From positions 36,379 through 100,378 of the forward strand of contig JAJTGE010000002.1 of the NCBI GenBank assembly GCA_021298555.1: 64,000 nt of DNA, given 5' to 3'. Below, piece after piece: positions 1-8,341 of the stretch. The stretch is from Oxalobacteraceae bacterium (lineage in GTDB: Bacteria; Pseudomonadota; Gammaproteobacteria; Burkholderiales; Burkholderiaceae_D). A program made the position numbers and the translations under genes. Positions within the stretch are counted from its first letter, which is position 1. The number at the start of each line of letters is the position of its first letter. The notes beneath the pieces are model-generated. The model did no database searches and was not told the DNA's origin. It saw nothing but the letters and a program-made list of their open reading frames with translations.

Positions 1-1
1 G

Positions 2-2758
2 AATAAAACCCTGTTGCTGGTGGATGGTTCGAGTTATTTGTACCGGGCCTTTCATGCCATGCCCGATTTGCGTAATGCAGAGGGTGCTCCTACGGGCGCT
101 ATCTACGGCATGGTCAATATGCTGCGTCGCTTAAGGCAGGATTACGCTGCAGCATACATGGCCTGTGTATTTGATGCAAAAGGCAAAACCTTCCGCGACG
201 ATCTTTATCCTGATTACAAAGCCCACAGAGCTGCAATGCCCGAGGATTTGGTGCGGCAAATAGAACCGATACATGAGGTTGTGCGGGCCATGGGCTGGCC
301 TATTCTGATGATAGAGGGTATCGAAGCCGATGACGTCATAGGCACACTGGCAGTGCAAGCCGCAGCTCAGGGCTTGTCGACAGTAGTTTCAACGGGCGAT
401 AAAGATCTGGCGCAGCTGGTGAATGACCACGTTACCTTAGTCAACACCATGAGTAGTGAAACTCTGGATCGCACAGGGGTGATCACAAAATTTGGTGTGC
501 CGCCTGAGCGTATTGTTGATTATCTGGCGTTGGTGGGTGACACCGTCGATAACGTACCAGGAGTAGAAAAAGTCGGGCCCAAGACGGCAGTCAAATGGCT
601 CACTCAGTTTGAATCGCTTGATGGTGTGATAGCCCATGCGGCAGATATTGGCGGCGTTGTGGGTGAAAATTTACGTCGCGCTTTGGACTGGTTACCGCAG
701 GCACGCACTTTGGTAACCGTTAAGTGTGATTGCGATTTGCACACACAAATGGAATCAATACAAACAACCTTAGCCTTCAAACCTGAAGATCGCGTTGCGC
801 TGCGCGATTTTTTTAGTCGTATGGGATTTCGTACTTGGCTACGTGAATTAAATGCCGAATTAGGCAGTGACAAAAATACCGAATCAAAAACTACAAAAAC
901 CATAGCGGATCCAGCTGAGCAAGCGAATTTGTTTCGTGTTGAATCACCCACCGAAACACATTACGAAACCGTCTTTACCCTAGAACAGCTAGATGCCTGG
1001 ATCAAGATTATCAATGCAGCATCTTTAACCGCAGTCGATACAGAAACCACATCGCTAGACGCCATGCGTGCAGAAATTGTTGGTTTGTCGTTGTGTGTGG
1101 AGCCGGGTAGGGCAGCCTATGTGCCTATGCATCACCGGTATCCGGGAGTTCCGGATCAGCTATCTCGTGAAGTGGTACTCGAAAAACTCGCGCCTTGGTT
1201 ACAGGACCCATCCAAGCCTAAGCTAGGCCAGCATTTGAAATACGACAGCCATATTCTGGCTAACTACGGTATTGCATTAAAGGGTGTTGTGCATGACACG
1301 CTCTTGCAGTCGTACGTGATCGAATCGCATCGCACACATGACATGGATAGTCTGGCCATGCGCTGGCTGGATAAAAAAACTATCACCTATGAACAAGTGT
1401 GTGGCAAAGGTGCTTCTCAAATTGGTTTTGATGAAGTCAGTATAGAAACAGCTACAAACTATGCTGCAGAAGATGCGGATATTACGTTGCGATTGCATCA
1501 GACTTTATGGCCACAAATAGAGGCGAATGAAAAACTTCGGTTTATCTATGAGCAAATAGAAATACCGACTTCGCTGGTACTGCAGCGCATAGAGCGCAAC
1601 GGCGTGTTGATTGATGTGGATTTACTGATAGCTCAATCCAATGAATTGGGTATCAAGCTAATGGATTTGGAAAAAGAAGCGCATTCATTAGCAGAGCAGC
1701 CATTCAATCTGAATTCACCCAAGCAGTTAGGCGAAATTTTATTTGAAAAACTGAAACTTCCCGTCGTCAAAAAAACGCCAAGTGGCACACCATCGACCGA
1801 TGAAGAAGTTTTGCAAAAATTAGCTGAAGATTATCCTTTACCCAAATTGTTACTGGACTATCGCAGTCTCTCTAAGCTGAAATCAACCTATACCGATAAA
1901 TTACCGCGCATGGTGAATCCATCGACAGGTCGCGTACACACCAATTATGGTCAGGCTATTGCAGTAACAGGCAGGCTCTCATCGAATGAGCCTAATTTAC
2001 AAAATATACCTGTGCGCACAGCTGAAGGCCGACGCATACGTGAAGCCTTTATAGCTGCGCCGGACCATGTAATTGTGTCAGCTGATTACTCACAAATTGA
2101 ATTGCGCATCATGGCGCATTTGTCGGGCGATCAAGGCATGCTGCGTGCCTTTGCTGCGGGTGAAGACATACACCGTGCAACGGCCTCCGAAATTTTTGGC
2201 GTGCCTTTGGCCGAGGTGAGTAGCGAACAACGTCGCTATGCCAAAGTGATTAATTTTGGTTTGATGTACGGCATGAGTGTTTTTGGTCTGGCGGGCAATT
2301 TAGGTGTCGAGCGTTCAGCCGCACAAATGTACATGGATAAATACTTCACCCGCTTTGCAGGTGTTAAGCAATTTATGGATGACGTACGTCAACAAGCCAA
2401 GTCGCAAGGCTATGTTGAAACCGTATTTGGCCGACGTTTATGGCTGCCAGAAATTAATTCACCGAATGGCCCACGACGTCAGGGAGCAGAGCGTGCGGCG
2501 ATTAATGCGCCAATGCAGGGCACGGCAGCTGATTTGATCAAGCTTGCCATGATTGCGGTACAGGGCTGGTTGGATCAGGAACAACTGGGCTCACGCATGG
2601 TGATGCAGGTGCACGATGAACTGGTGCTGGAAGTACCTCAAAATGAACTGGCTTTAGTCAAGGTACGGCTACCAGAACTAATGGCGGGCGTGGCGCAACT
2701 TAAGGTTCCGCTGGTCGCGGATCTAGGTACTGGCCCAAATTGGGAAAAAGCACATTAA
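2..2758 (+). CDS. polA: DNA polymerase I, 5' end cut by the window
   Basis: This is DNA polymerase I, which fills gaps and removes RNA primers in Okazaki-fragment processing and repair. The order is an N-terminal 5'-3' exonuclease (LLVDGSSYLYRAF, then the acidic IEADDVIGTLA and STGDKDL motifs), a middle 3'-5' exonuclease-type domain (AVDTETTSLD, LGQHLKYDSHIL), and a family A polymerase domain with motif A (SADYSQIELR), the O-helix (RRYAKVINFGLMYG) and motif C (QVHDELVLEV). The frame is open back to base 2 and reads NKTLLLVDGSS, so the true start lies upstream of the window. The TTG at 14 is only an apparent start. The visible part of about 918 residues is almost the whole protein. The proofreading domain keeps DTETTSLD, so it may be active, but this is inferred. 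Confidence 0.97.
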   Translation, partial: NKTLLLVDGSSYLYRAFHAMPDLRNAEGAPTGAIYGMVNMLRRLRQDYAAAYMACVFDAKGKTFRDDLYPDYKAHRAAMPEDLVRQIEPIHEVVRAMGWPILMIEGIEADDVIGTLAVQAAAQGLSTVVSTGDKDLAQLVNDHVTLVNTMSSETLDRTGVITKFGVPPERIVDYLALVGDTVDNVPGVEKVGPKTAVKWLTQFESLDGVIAHAADIGGVVGENLRRALDWLPQARTLVTVKCDCDLHTQMESIQTTLAFKPEDRVALRDFFSRMGFRTWLRELNAELGSDKNTESKTTKTIADPAEQANLFRVESPTETHYETVFTLEQLDAWIKIINAASLTAVDTETTSLDAMRAEIVGLSLCVEPGRAAYVPMHHRYPGVPDQLSREVVLEKLAPWLQDPSKPKLGQHLKYDSHILANYGIALKGVVHDTLLQSYVIESHRTHDMDSLAMRWLDKKTITYEQVCGKGASQIGFDEVSIETATNYAAEDADITLRLHQTLWPQIEANEKLRFIYEQIEIPTSLVLQRIERNGVLIDVDLLIAQSNELGIKLMDLEKEAHSLAEQPFNLNSPKQLGEILFEKLKLPVVKKTPSGTPSTDEEVLQKLAEDYPLPKLLLDYRSLSKLKSTYTDKLPRMVNPSTGRVHTNYGQAIAVTGRLSSNEPNLQNIPVRTAEGRRIREAFIAAPDHVIVSADYSQIELRIMAHLSGDQGMLRAFAAGEDIHRATASEIFGVPLAEVSSEQRRYAKVINFGLMYGMSVFGLAGNLGVERSAAQMYMDKYFTRFAGVKQFMDDVRQQAKSQGYVETVFGRRLWLPEINSPNGPRRQGAERAAINAPMQGTAADLIKLAMIAVQGWLDQEQLGSRMVMQVHDELVLEVPQNELALVKVRLPELMAGVAQLKVPLVADLGTGPNWEKAH

Positions 2759-2942
2759 ACCGATATGGTCAGGCTGTTTGCCACCTTGCCATCGACCGAG
2801 CATGATCGGTTCTGCGGAGGCGCTTTTTAATCGGGCTGTTGCGTCATTCGACGAATTGCCTGACTGCCTAGGGCTATGGTCTAATCGCGGCGTTTGTTGA
2901 ATTCAACAGGACTACAAAATCGATACCACTCTGACTTCTATT

Positions 2943-3701
2943 TTGCTGGCAACCACTATAGGTGGTTTGATCAGTATTTCTGCGGCTGCGTTTCTTTCGT
3001 ACAGTTTTCTGTCAAAGATGGTGGAACGCATGGTTAGCCTGTCGGTAGGCATCATGCTTTCTACATCACTGCTGCATGCGCTGCCCGAGGCCTTTGAGTC
3101 CAACGCGAGTGTTCACGTATTGTTTGCAACGCTGCTAGCGGGCTTACTGGGTTTCTTTTTGCTGGAAAAATTTGCAATTTTGCGCCACTCACATCACTAC
3201 GAAGGTGACGGGCATGATCATGAACATGGTCATGACGCGCACGAAGCCGGCAAATCAGGCTGGATGATATTGGTTGGTGATGGCTTGCATAACTTTACAG
3301 ACGGCATACTAATTGCAGCCGCTTTTCTAGCTGATCCCAAACTGGGAGTAATTACCGCCTTGGCTATTATTGCGCATGAGATTCCACAAGAGATAGGCGA
3401 TTTTATTGTGTTGCTTAATGCCGGACTGAGTAAAACGCGTGCGTATGTTTACAATCTGATTTGTAGTTTGATGGCCGTGGTGGGTGGCTTAGTGGGCTAC
3501 TACGCATTAGGAAGTGGTATGCACTTAATTCCTTATGTGTTGGTGGTAGCGTCTTCAGGTTTTATTTATATTGCAGTCAGCGATTTAATGCCACAGATGC
3601 AGCGTCGTGCAACGCTACGTGAATCGGTACCCCAGTTTGTGCTAATCGCATTGGGTGTGATTATCGTGCTAGTCCTTACGCATCGATTTCACCTACATTA
3701 A
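2943..3701 (+). CDS. ZIP family divalent metal transporter
   Basis: This is an inner-membrane ZIP family permease of about 252 residues, predicted to move zinc or a similar divalent cation into the cytoplasm. A histidine-rich loop (HDHEHGHDAHEAG, near residues 90-102) lies between the third and fourth membrane segments. The metal-binding segments read DGLHNFTDGILIAA and AHEIPQEIGDFIVLL, matching the HNxxDG and HEIPxExGD signatures of the LIV-1-like ZIP branch. No ATG fits the N-terminus, because the first in-frame ATG lies inside membrane segment 1. TTG at 2943 or CTG at 2931 are candidates. An AGGA at 2907-2910 sits 8 bp before an ATC at 2919, so an unusual start is possible. The gene converges on the sulfurtransferase with one base between the stop codons. 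The exact metal cannot be read from the sequence. Confidence 0.88.
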   Translation: MLATTIGGLISISAAAFLSYSFLSKMVERMVSLSVGIMLSTSLLHALPEAFESNASVHVLFATLLAGLLGFFLLEKFAILRHSHHYEGDGHDHEHGHDAHEAGKSGWMILVGDGLHNFTDGILIAAAFLADPKLGVITALAIIAHEIPQEIGDFIVLLNAGLSKTRAYVYNLICSLMAVVGGLVGYYALGSGMHLIPYVLVVASSGFIYIAVSDLMPQMQRRATLRESVPQFVLIALGVIIVLVLTHRFHLH

Positions 3702-3702
3702 G

Positions 3703-4560
3703 CTAGTCTGCTCCGGTTGCAACCGGCCGCGATGCGTCGGATGACCACTCGCTCCAGGAACCGGGATACAACGCCGCGCCGCTGAGTCCGGCAATTTCCA
3801 TTGCAAATGCATTGTGGCAGGCAGAGATGCCGGAGCCGCACTGAAGTATGGTTTCACTGGGGTGGCTAATCAGTGGTCGGAATTCCGCACGCAATTGCTC
3901 TCCAGTTTTAAAGTAACCATCGTCACGCAGGTTATCTTTGAACCAGCGATTTTTTGCACCCGGAATGCGGCCTGCAACTGGATCAATGGTTTCATTTTCT
4001 CCACGAAAACGATCGGCCGCGCGTGCATCCAGCACAGTAAATTTTTTGGTTGATAAATTCGTTAGTACATCAGTAGCAGTTACTACCGTAGTCATTGAGG
4101 CTTGTATAGCTATGCTACCGCGCGAAGGTGTGGGTACATCAGTGACCAACACACCATCAGCGGCGAGCCAGGCTGCAAGGCCACCATCAAGCAATGCAAC
4201 CTTGGCGTGCCCTACCCAACGTAGCATCCACCAGACGCGCGATGCAAACATGCCACCGTGTGCATCGTAAACGATGACTTGGGTGTGCGAATGTATGCCC
4301 CAGTGACGCAATTGTTCTATGAACGATTCTTTGGATGGCAATGGATGCCTGCCACGAAACTCACCGCTTTCCCCAGGAGATTTGTCGGATAAATGAACAT
4401 CCGCATCCGCATGCTGTGCGCCCGGTATATGCCCTGCGGCGTAGGCCGTGGCACCGGCTCGGGAATCGGTGAGTTCAGATCGGCAATCGAGTATCACGCT
4501 ACTGGAATGCCCTATCTGGGTTTTTAGGTCAGTTGCTGAAATTAGTGTGGTGTATGACAT
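3703..4560 (-). CDS. sseA: 3-mercaptopyruvate sulfurtransferase, two rhodanese domains
   Basis: The product transfers sulfur from 3-mercaptopyruvate (or thiosulfate) to thiol acceptors in the cytoplasm. It has two rhodanese domains. The N-terminal one (VILDCRSELTDSR to LDGGLAAWLA) lacks a catalytic cysteine, as is usual. The C-terminal one carries the active-site loop CGSGISAC near residue 240, close to the CGSGVTAC loop typical of mercaptopyruvate sulfurtransferases rather than the thiosulfate:cyanide type. The start at 4560 is chosen because GGAGA lies 7 bases upstream of this ATG. A longer frame to 4596 has no such site. It is the last of three minus-strand genes (Rieske oxygenase, EamA permease, sulfurtransferase) with 38 and 47 bp gaps, so cotranscription is likely. 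Confidence 0.9.
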   Translation of the reverse strand: MSYTTLISATDLKTQIGHSSSVILDCRSELTDSRAGATAYAAGHIPGAQHADADVHLSDKSPGESGEFRGRHPLPSKESFIEQLRHWGIHSHTQVIVYDAHGGMFASRVWWMLRWVGHAKVALLDGGLAAWLAADGVLVTDVPTPSRGSIAIQASMTTVVTATDVLTNLSTKKFTVLDARAADRFRGENETIDPVAGRIPGAKNRWFKDNLRDDGYFKTGEQLRAEFRPLISHPSETILQCGSGISACHNAFAMEIAGLSGAALYPGSWSEWSSDASRPVATGAD

Positions 4561-4607
4561 CACAGTCTCCAATTTTTTTCTGCTTTTGTACTGCATGTGC
4601 TGCGTAA

Positions 4608-5510
4608 TCAGTGATCTGTTTTTCTGGGTGTGCTGCTGCGAGCATTGTAAAAGGTTGCGACGATGCCGCTAACGAGTATGGTCACTATACCTAGCCAACC
4701 ATAGAAGTCTAGTTTATCTCCCCAAATCAGTATGCCCCACAGGCTGGAGAAAATAATCCCGGTGTACTGCAAGTTGGCGGTCACTAGCATGGCGCCTAAT
4801 CGGTAAGCGCGTGTCATCGCTATTTGCGCGATGGTTGCTGATATGCCTATGGCAAGTAATAGAAAAAAATCTCTGGCAGATAACGAGTGCAGCAGATGTA
4901 TTTCGCCAGTACTGAGGTAGCTGTCCAACATGCCACTGACTAAACCACCAAGCATACCGATTACTGAAAAATAAAACACAACTCGGTATTCAGGCTCACC
5001 AAGCTGACCTAATTTTTTAACTTGCATATACGCCAGTGCCGACAAAAATCCAGAGATCAATGCAACCAATCCACCTAGCCATTGCTCTGCATGAATCGAT
5101 GGCTTAAGAAGCAAGGCTACACCGACAAAGCTGGTGATGATGGCTGCGGCTAAGCCCCACTCGAATCGACGTTGTCCATGCCACCAGCCTAGCGTAAACA
5201 CTATGCTTGCTATCCAGATGGGTGCCATGTAATTGAGTGTCATTGCCGTGGCTAAGGGTAATTGGCCGATGGCATAGAACCACATCCAAAGTGCGGTGAC
5301 ACCCACTAGGCCACGCCATGCGTGATGCCATGGAAAATCGGTGTGTAGTGAGTAGCCGCGTAAGCGTACAAGTGCGTAGATGATGGTCATGCCGACCGCT
5401 CCGCGGCACATGACGATTTCAGAGGTGGAGTTATTGACAGAGGCCAGCTTGACGCCCACTCCCATCAACGAGAAAACGAAGCTGGCTAACAGCATCCATA
5501 AAGACTGCAT
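4608..5510 (-). CDS. EamA/DMT superfamily permease
   Basis: This is a 300-residue inner-membrane protein with about ten hydrophobic segments arranged as two EamA repeats, the usual plan of drug/metabolite transporters. The second repeat begins near residue 150 (LGGLVALISGFLSALAYMQV). Family members export amino acids, nucleotides or other small metabolites. The substrate here cannot be named. The Asn-rich stretch of the first loop and MCRGAVGMTIIY resemble the RhaT-like or S-adenosylmethionine-uptake-like branch, but that is weak. The start at 5510 is an ATG directly before a signal-like hydrophobic helix. It lies between the Rieske oxygenase and the sulfurtransferase on the same strand, probably in one transcript. 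Confidence 0.85.
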   Translation of the reverse strand: MQSLWMLLASFVFSLMGVGVKLASVNNSTSEIVMCRGAVGMTIIYALVRLRGYSLHTDFPWHHAWRGLVGVTALWMWFYAIGQLPLATAMTLNYMAPIWIASIVFTLGWWHGQRRFEWGLAAAIITSFVGVALLLKPSIHAEQWLGGLVALISGFLSALAYMQVKKLGQLGEPEYRVVFYFSVIGMLGGLVSGMLDSYLSTGEIHLLHSLSARDFFLLLAIGISATIAQIAMTRAYRLGAMLVTANLQYTGIIFSSLWGILIWGDKLDFYGWLGIVTILVSGIVATFYNARSSTPRKTDH

Positions 5511-5548
5511 GCCGTTAGCCGCAGCTTAGTTGCATGGTGACGTCAAGG

Positions 5549-6649
5549 TCACAGTGCAATCTGGTGGCGATACCACTCGTGAAAATGCTGCATGCCATCT
5601 TCCATGGGTGACTGATAAGGACCGATTTCATTCACACCACGATCAACCAGAATACGGCGTCCAGCGTCCATGCGCAGCGCAATTTCATCATCCTCAGCGC
5701 AGGTTTCCATATAGGCTGCGCGTTCTGCTTCAACAAAGCTGCGCTCAAACAGAACAATATCTTCAGGATAGTAAAACTCAACCACGTTGGTGGTTTTTTG
5801 TGGACCTTTAGGCCATAACGTAGAGACCACCAGCACATGGGGATACCACTCCACCATGACGTTGGGGTAGAGAGTGAGCCAGATAGCTCCGTAGGGTGGG
5901 ATTTCACCACTGCGATAACGCATTACTTCTTGATGCCATTTTTCGTACACACTAGAACCCGGTTTTTTTAAAGCCGCATTCACACCTACGGTTTGCACGC
6001 TGTAGCCTTTACCCAGTTCCCATTTCAGATCACGGCACTCGACAAAATTGCCTAATCCGGGATGAAAGGGTTCAACGTGATAATCTTCAAGATACACTTC
6101 GATGAAAGTTTTCCAGTTGTAGTCACACTCATGGACTTCAACATGATCAAGCATATACCCATCGAAATTCAGATCTTTAGTGACGCCCAGATTTTTTAGT
6201 ACGCTAGCGACATTAAAACCATTGTTTTCGAACAGTAAGCCGTTCCAGTTTTGCAGTTCATAACTGGACAGATTAAGACAAGGCGTTTCGCCGAAGTGCG
6301 GCGCACCGATTAATTCGCCTTTCAGATCGTAAGTCCAGCGATGCAGTGGGCAAATAATGCTGCTGGCATTTCCGCGACCTGATAGCATTTTTGCTTGACG
6401 ATGACGACATACGTTCGACAGCAACTGTATACCTTGTGCATCGCGAGTAAGTAGGCGGCCGTCATTCTCCCATAGAAGAGATGCGTAGTCGCCTACGTTA
6501 GGAACCATCAATTCATGGCCTATGTATTGCGGGCCCTGTTTGAACAACTGACGGATTTCTTGATTTAGCAGCGTGTCATCAAAGTACACGTTTACTGGTA
6601 GTTGCGCGTTTGATCGCGCGAGTCTAGAGAGACTGGCCAGATCGGACAT
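5549..6649 (-). CDS. Rieske non-heme iron oxygenase, alpha subunit
   Basis: This is an aromatic-ring-hydroxylating-type oxygenase large subunit of 366 residues. The N-terminal Rieske [2Fe-2S] site is complete: CRH at 81-83 and CPLH at 100-103. The catalytic domain shows the mononuclear iron ligands in EDYHVEPFH, with His191 and His196. No small subunit, ferredoxin or reductase lies next to it, so electrons must come from elsewhere. Lone alpha subunits of this kind include choline- and carnitine-monooxygenase-like enzymes as well as ring hydroxylases, so the substrate is open. The ATG at 6649 is preferred over a TTG at 6676 because a G-rich run precedes it. It heads the minus-strand group with the EamA permease and the sulfurtransferase, and diverges from xseB. 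Confidence 0.88.
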   Translation of the reverse strand: MSDLASLSRLARSNAQLPVNVYFDDTLLNQEIRQLFKQGPQYIGHELMVPNVGDYASLLWENDGRLLTRDAQGIQLLSNVCRHRQAKMLSGRGNASSIICPLHRWTYDLKGELIGAPHFGETPCLNLSSYELQNWNGLLFENNGFNVASVLKNLGVTKDLNFDGYMLDHVEVHECDYNWKTFIEVYLEDYHVEPFHPGLGNFVECRDLKWELGKGYSVQTVGVNAALKKPGSSVYEKWHQEVMRYRSGEIPPYGAIWLTLYPNVMVEWYPHVLVVSTLWPKGPQKTTNVVEFYYPEDIVLFERSFVEAERAAYMETCAEDDEIALRMDAGRRILVDRGVNEIGPYQSPMEDGMQHFHEWYRHQIAL

Positions 6650-7060
6650 CCCCACCCCCAAATTAATTTGCACCAACCTAAGAGAGAAATAATCCGCAAA
6701 AAACGTTTCGACTTAGTTTTAGAAACTTAGTTTTAAAAATTGTAAATCGAGAAGTAATTTTTTGGACGAAGCGATAATTATACGCATGCCGCGTAAGATT
6801 ACAAAGAGTAAAGTGGATACCTATATTTTTAAAGCCATACGTCGTTCGATGTTTCTGCAGTCGCAGCGACTTTGCGCAAATTACACGATGCATATGCGTA
6901 AAAAAGGGTAGCCCCAGCGTTATGTAGCCTATTTAGTTACGAGTAATGTGCAATTCTGTTTTGACAACCTTATCTATTTGCGATTCGCTAATATTGTTCA
7001 ACCGGGTTTACAAGTAAGTGATTGCACTAAAATAGATACATCCGAACGTGAGAATCACCA
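6650..7060. other. 411-bp divergent intergenic region
   Basis: No convincing gene lies between the Rieske oxygenase and xseB, which are transcribed away from each other. The left part is A/T-rich and holds two identical copies of ACTTAGTTTTA at 6711-6721 and 6725-6735 (14-bp period). A perfect -35-like TTGACA stands at 6961-6966, but the best -10-like match after it (TAATAT at 6989) is too far away, so I do not call a promoter. A short minus-strand frame here has no family resemblance. Confidence 0.6.
6711..6735. repeat. Short direct repeat, two 11-bp copies with 14-bp period
   Basis: ACTTAGTTTTA occurs at 6711-6721 and again at 6725-6735. It sits 62-86 bp before the Rieske oxygenase start, where a regulator site might be expected. 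Function is unknown and chance is possible in A/T-rich DNA. Confidence 0.45.
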
Positions 7061-7318
7061 ATGCCAAAAAAACCTGCCCCTGAACAACCTAGTGCCTCTT
7101 TTGAGCAGGCCATGGCCGAGTTGGAACAGCTCGTTGCAAAGATGGAATCAGGTGAATTACCTCTTGAGGCCTCGGTTGCTGCCTATCAACGCGGCTCTGA
7201 GCTAGTTAAATATTGCGCTGCTCAACTTGAGCGCGTGGAGCGACAAGTCAAAGTATTGGAGGGCGATATGCTTAAGCCTTTCGCTACAGATCAGGAAGAC
7301 GAGGACGACGACGAATGA
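7061..7318 (+). CDS. xseB: Exodeoxyribonuclease VII small subunit
   Basis: The 85-residue product is the small subunit of exonuclease VII, which degrades single-stranded DNA to oligonucleotides. It reads FEQAMAELEQLVAKMESGELPLEASVAAY, the family's helical hairpin, and ends in a strongly acidic tail. The stop codon overlaps the ispA start as ATGA, so translation of the two is probably coupled. This xseB-ispA-dxs order is common in proteobacteria. The large subunit gene xseA is not in the window. Confidence 0.95.
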   Translation: MPKKPAPEQPSASFEQAMAELEQLVAKMESGELPLEASVAAYQRGSELVKYCAAQLERVERQVKVLEGDMLKPFATDQEDEDDDE

Positions 7319-8202
7319 GGGAGGATTTCACCGGTTGGTGTAAAACTGTCCAGTCGCAGATGGAGGCAGCGCTACTTTCACATTTGCCAGCGACCTCGTT
7401 GGTACCGCATACGTTGCACGAGGCTATGCAGTATGCCGTGCTTGGTGGTGGAAAACGCATCAGACCTTTACTTGCGTTTGCAGCAGGCGAATTATTCGAT
7501 GCATTACCCGATGGCATAGAGCGCGCCGCATGTGCGGTTGAAATGATTCATGCATATTCGTTAGTGCATGACGACATGCCGTGCATGGACGATGATGATC
7601 TGCGGCGCGGAAAACCCACGGTACATAAAAAATACGATGAAGCTACCGCCTTACTGGTAGGCGACGCATTGCAGTCGCAAGCATTTGAACTCATTGCAGG
7701 TGGTACTCTGGACGCAGAGCGTAAAGTAGTCATGATTAGCCGTCTTGCGCGGGCTGCTGGCTCGCTAGGCATGTGTGGTGGTCAGGCGATAGATTTGGAT
7801 TCCGTTGGTATATCCCTTACACGCCAAGCTTTGGAGCAGATGCATCGATTAAAAACGGGTGCTTTGCTTGAGGCTTCGGTGATGTTGGGCGCATTAGCAG
7901 GTAAATCATTGCTGGATAACGAGGAGTTAGCCTTGCGCACTTATTCATCAGCTATAGGGCTAGCGTTTCAAGTGGTGGATGACATTCTTGACGCGACTGC
8001 TGACTCAGCTACCTTGGGTAAAACAGCGGGTAAAGATGCCGCCAGCAACAAGCCCACTTATGTGTCCATACTTGGGTTGAACGAGTCGCTTGCTCTCGCT
8101 GAGAAGTTACGGCAGGATGCCCATGAAGCTTTATTGCTATTTGGCGACGCAGCAATGAGATTGCGAGAGCTTGCCGACCTGATCGTGCAAAGAAAAACCT
8201 GA
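7315..8202 (+). CDS. ispA: Farnesyl diphosphate synthase (short-chain polyprenyl synthase)
   Basis: The 295-residue enzyme condenses isopentenyl diphosphate with dimethylallyl and geranyl diphosphate to make farnesyl diphosphate, the precursor of ubiquinone tails and undecaprenyl carriers. Visible motifs are GGGKRIRPLL, the first aspartate-rich motif (HDDMPCMDDDDLRRGKPT), the GDALQSQAFE segment and the second motif (FQVVDDILD). Length and motifs fit IspA. It starts four bases inside xseB and is followed 139 bp later by dxs, which supplies the upstream pathway. Confidence 0.95.
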   Translation: MREDFTGWCKTVQSQMEAALLSHLPATSLVPHTLHEAMQYAVLGGGKRIRPLLAFAAGELFDALPDGIERAACAVEMIHAYSLVHDDMPCMDDDDLRRGKPTVHKKYDEATALLVGDALQSQAFELIAGGTLDAERKVVMISRLARAAGSLGMCGGQAIDLDSVGISLTRQALEQMHRLKTGALLEASVMLGALAGKSLLDNEELALRTYSSAIGLAFQVVDDILDATADSATLGKTAGKDAASNKPTYVSILGLNESLALAEKLRQDAHEALLLFGDAAMRLRELADLIVQRKT

Positions 8203-8273
8203 TGAAGCACTGCTTACATAAAAACAAGACCTTCTCGACTAATGTATCGAATTTAGCCCGTTGAATCACATGG

Positions 8274-8327
8274 CCCCGAGTCGCACTGCTGCGCAGGCTA
8301 GCCATAAAATTCACAATAAATCAGCAT
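8274..8327. repeat. 54-bp dispersed repeat, copy 1 (before dxs)
   Basis: This stretch matches 62009-62062 at 46 of 54 positions without gaps (counted by eye). The best-conserved half is GCCATAAAAT followed by CAATAAATCAGCAT. It lies in the ispA-dxs gap and ends 14 bp before the dxs ATG, so it covers the dxs leader and any promoter there. No terminal inverted repeats or coding content are visible. Confidence 0.75.
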
Positions 8328-8341
8328 GACCCTGAACCACT

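Noticed and set aside
2759..2930. tRNA or other RNA gene between polA and the ZIP gene
   Set aside because: I found no cloverleaf or other clear RNA fold, only a weak 5-bp inverted repeat.
6961..6994. Promoter for xseB from TTGACA at 6961
   Set aside because: The nearest -10-like sequence (TAATAT at 6989) is 22 bp away, outside the normal 15-19 bp range.
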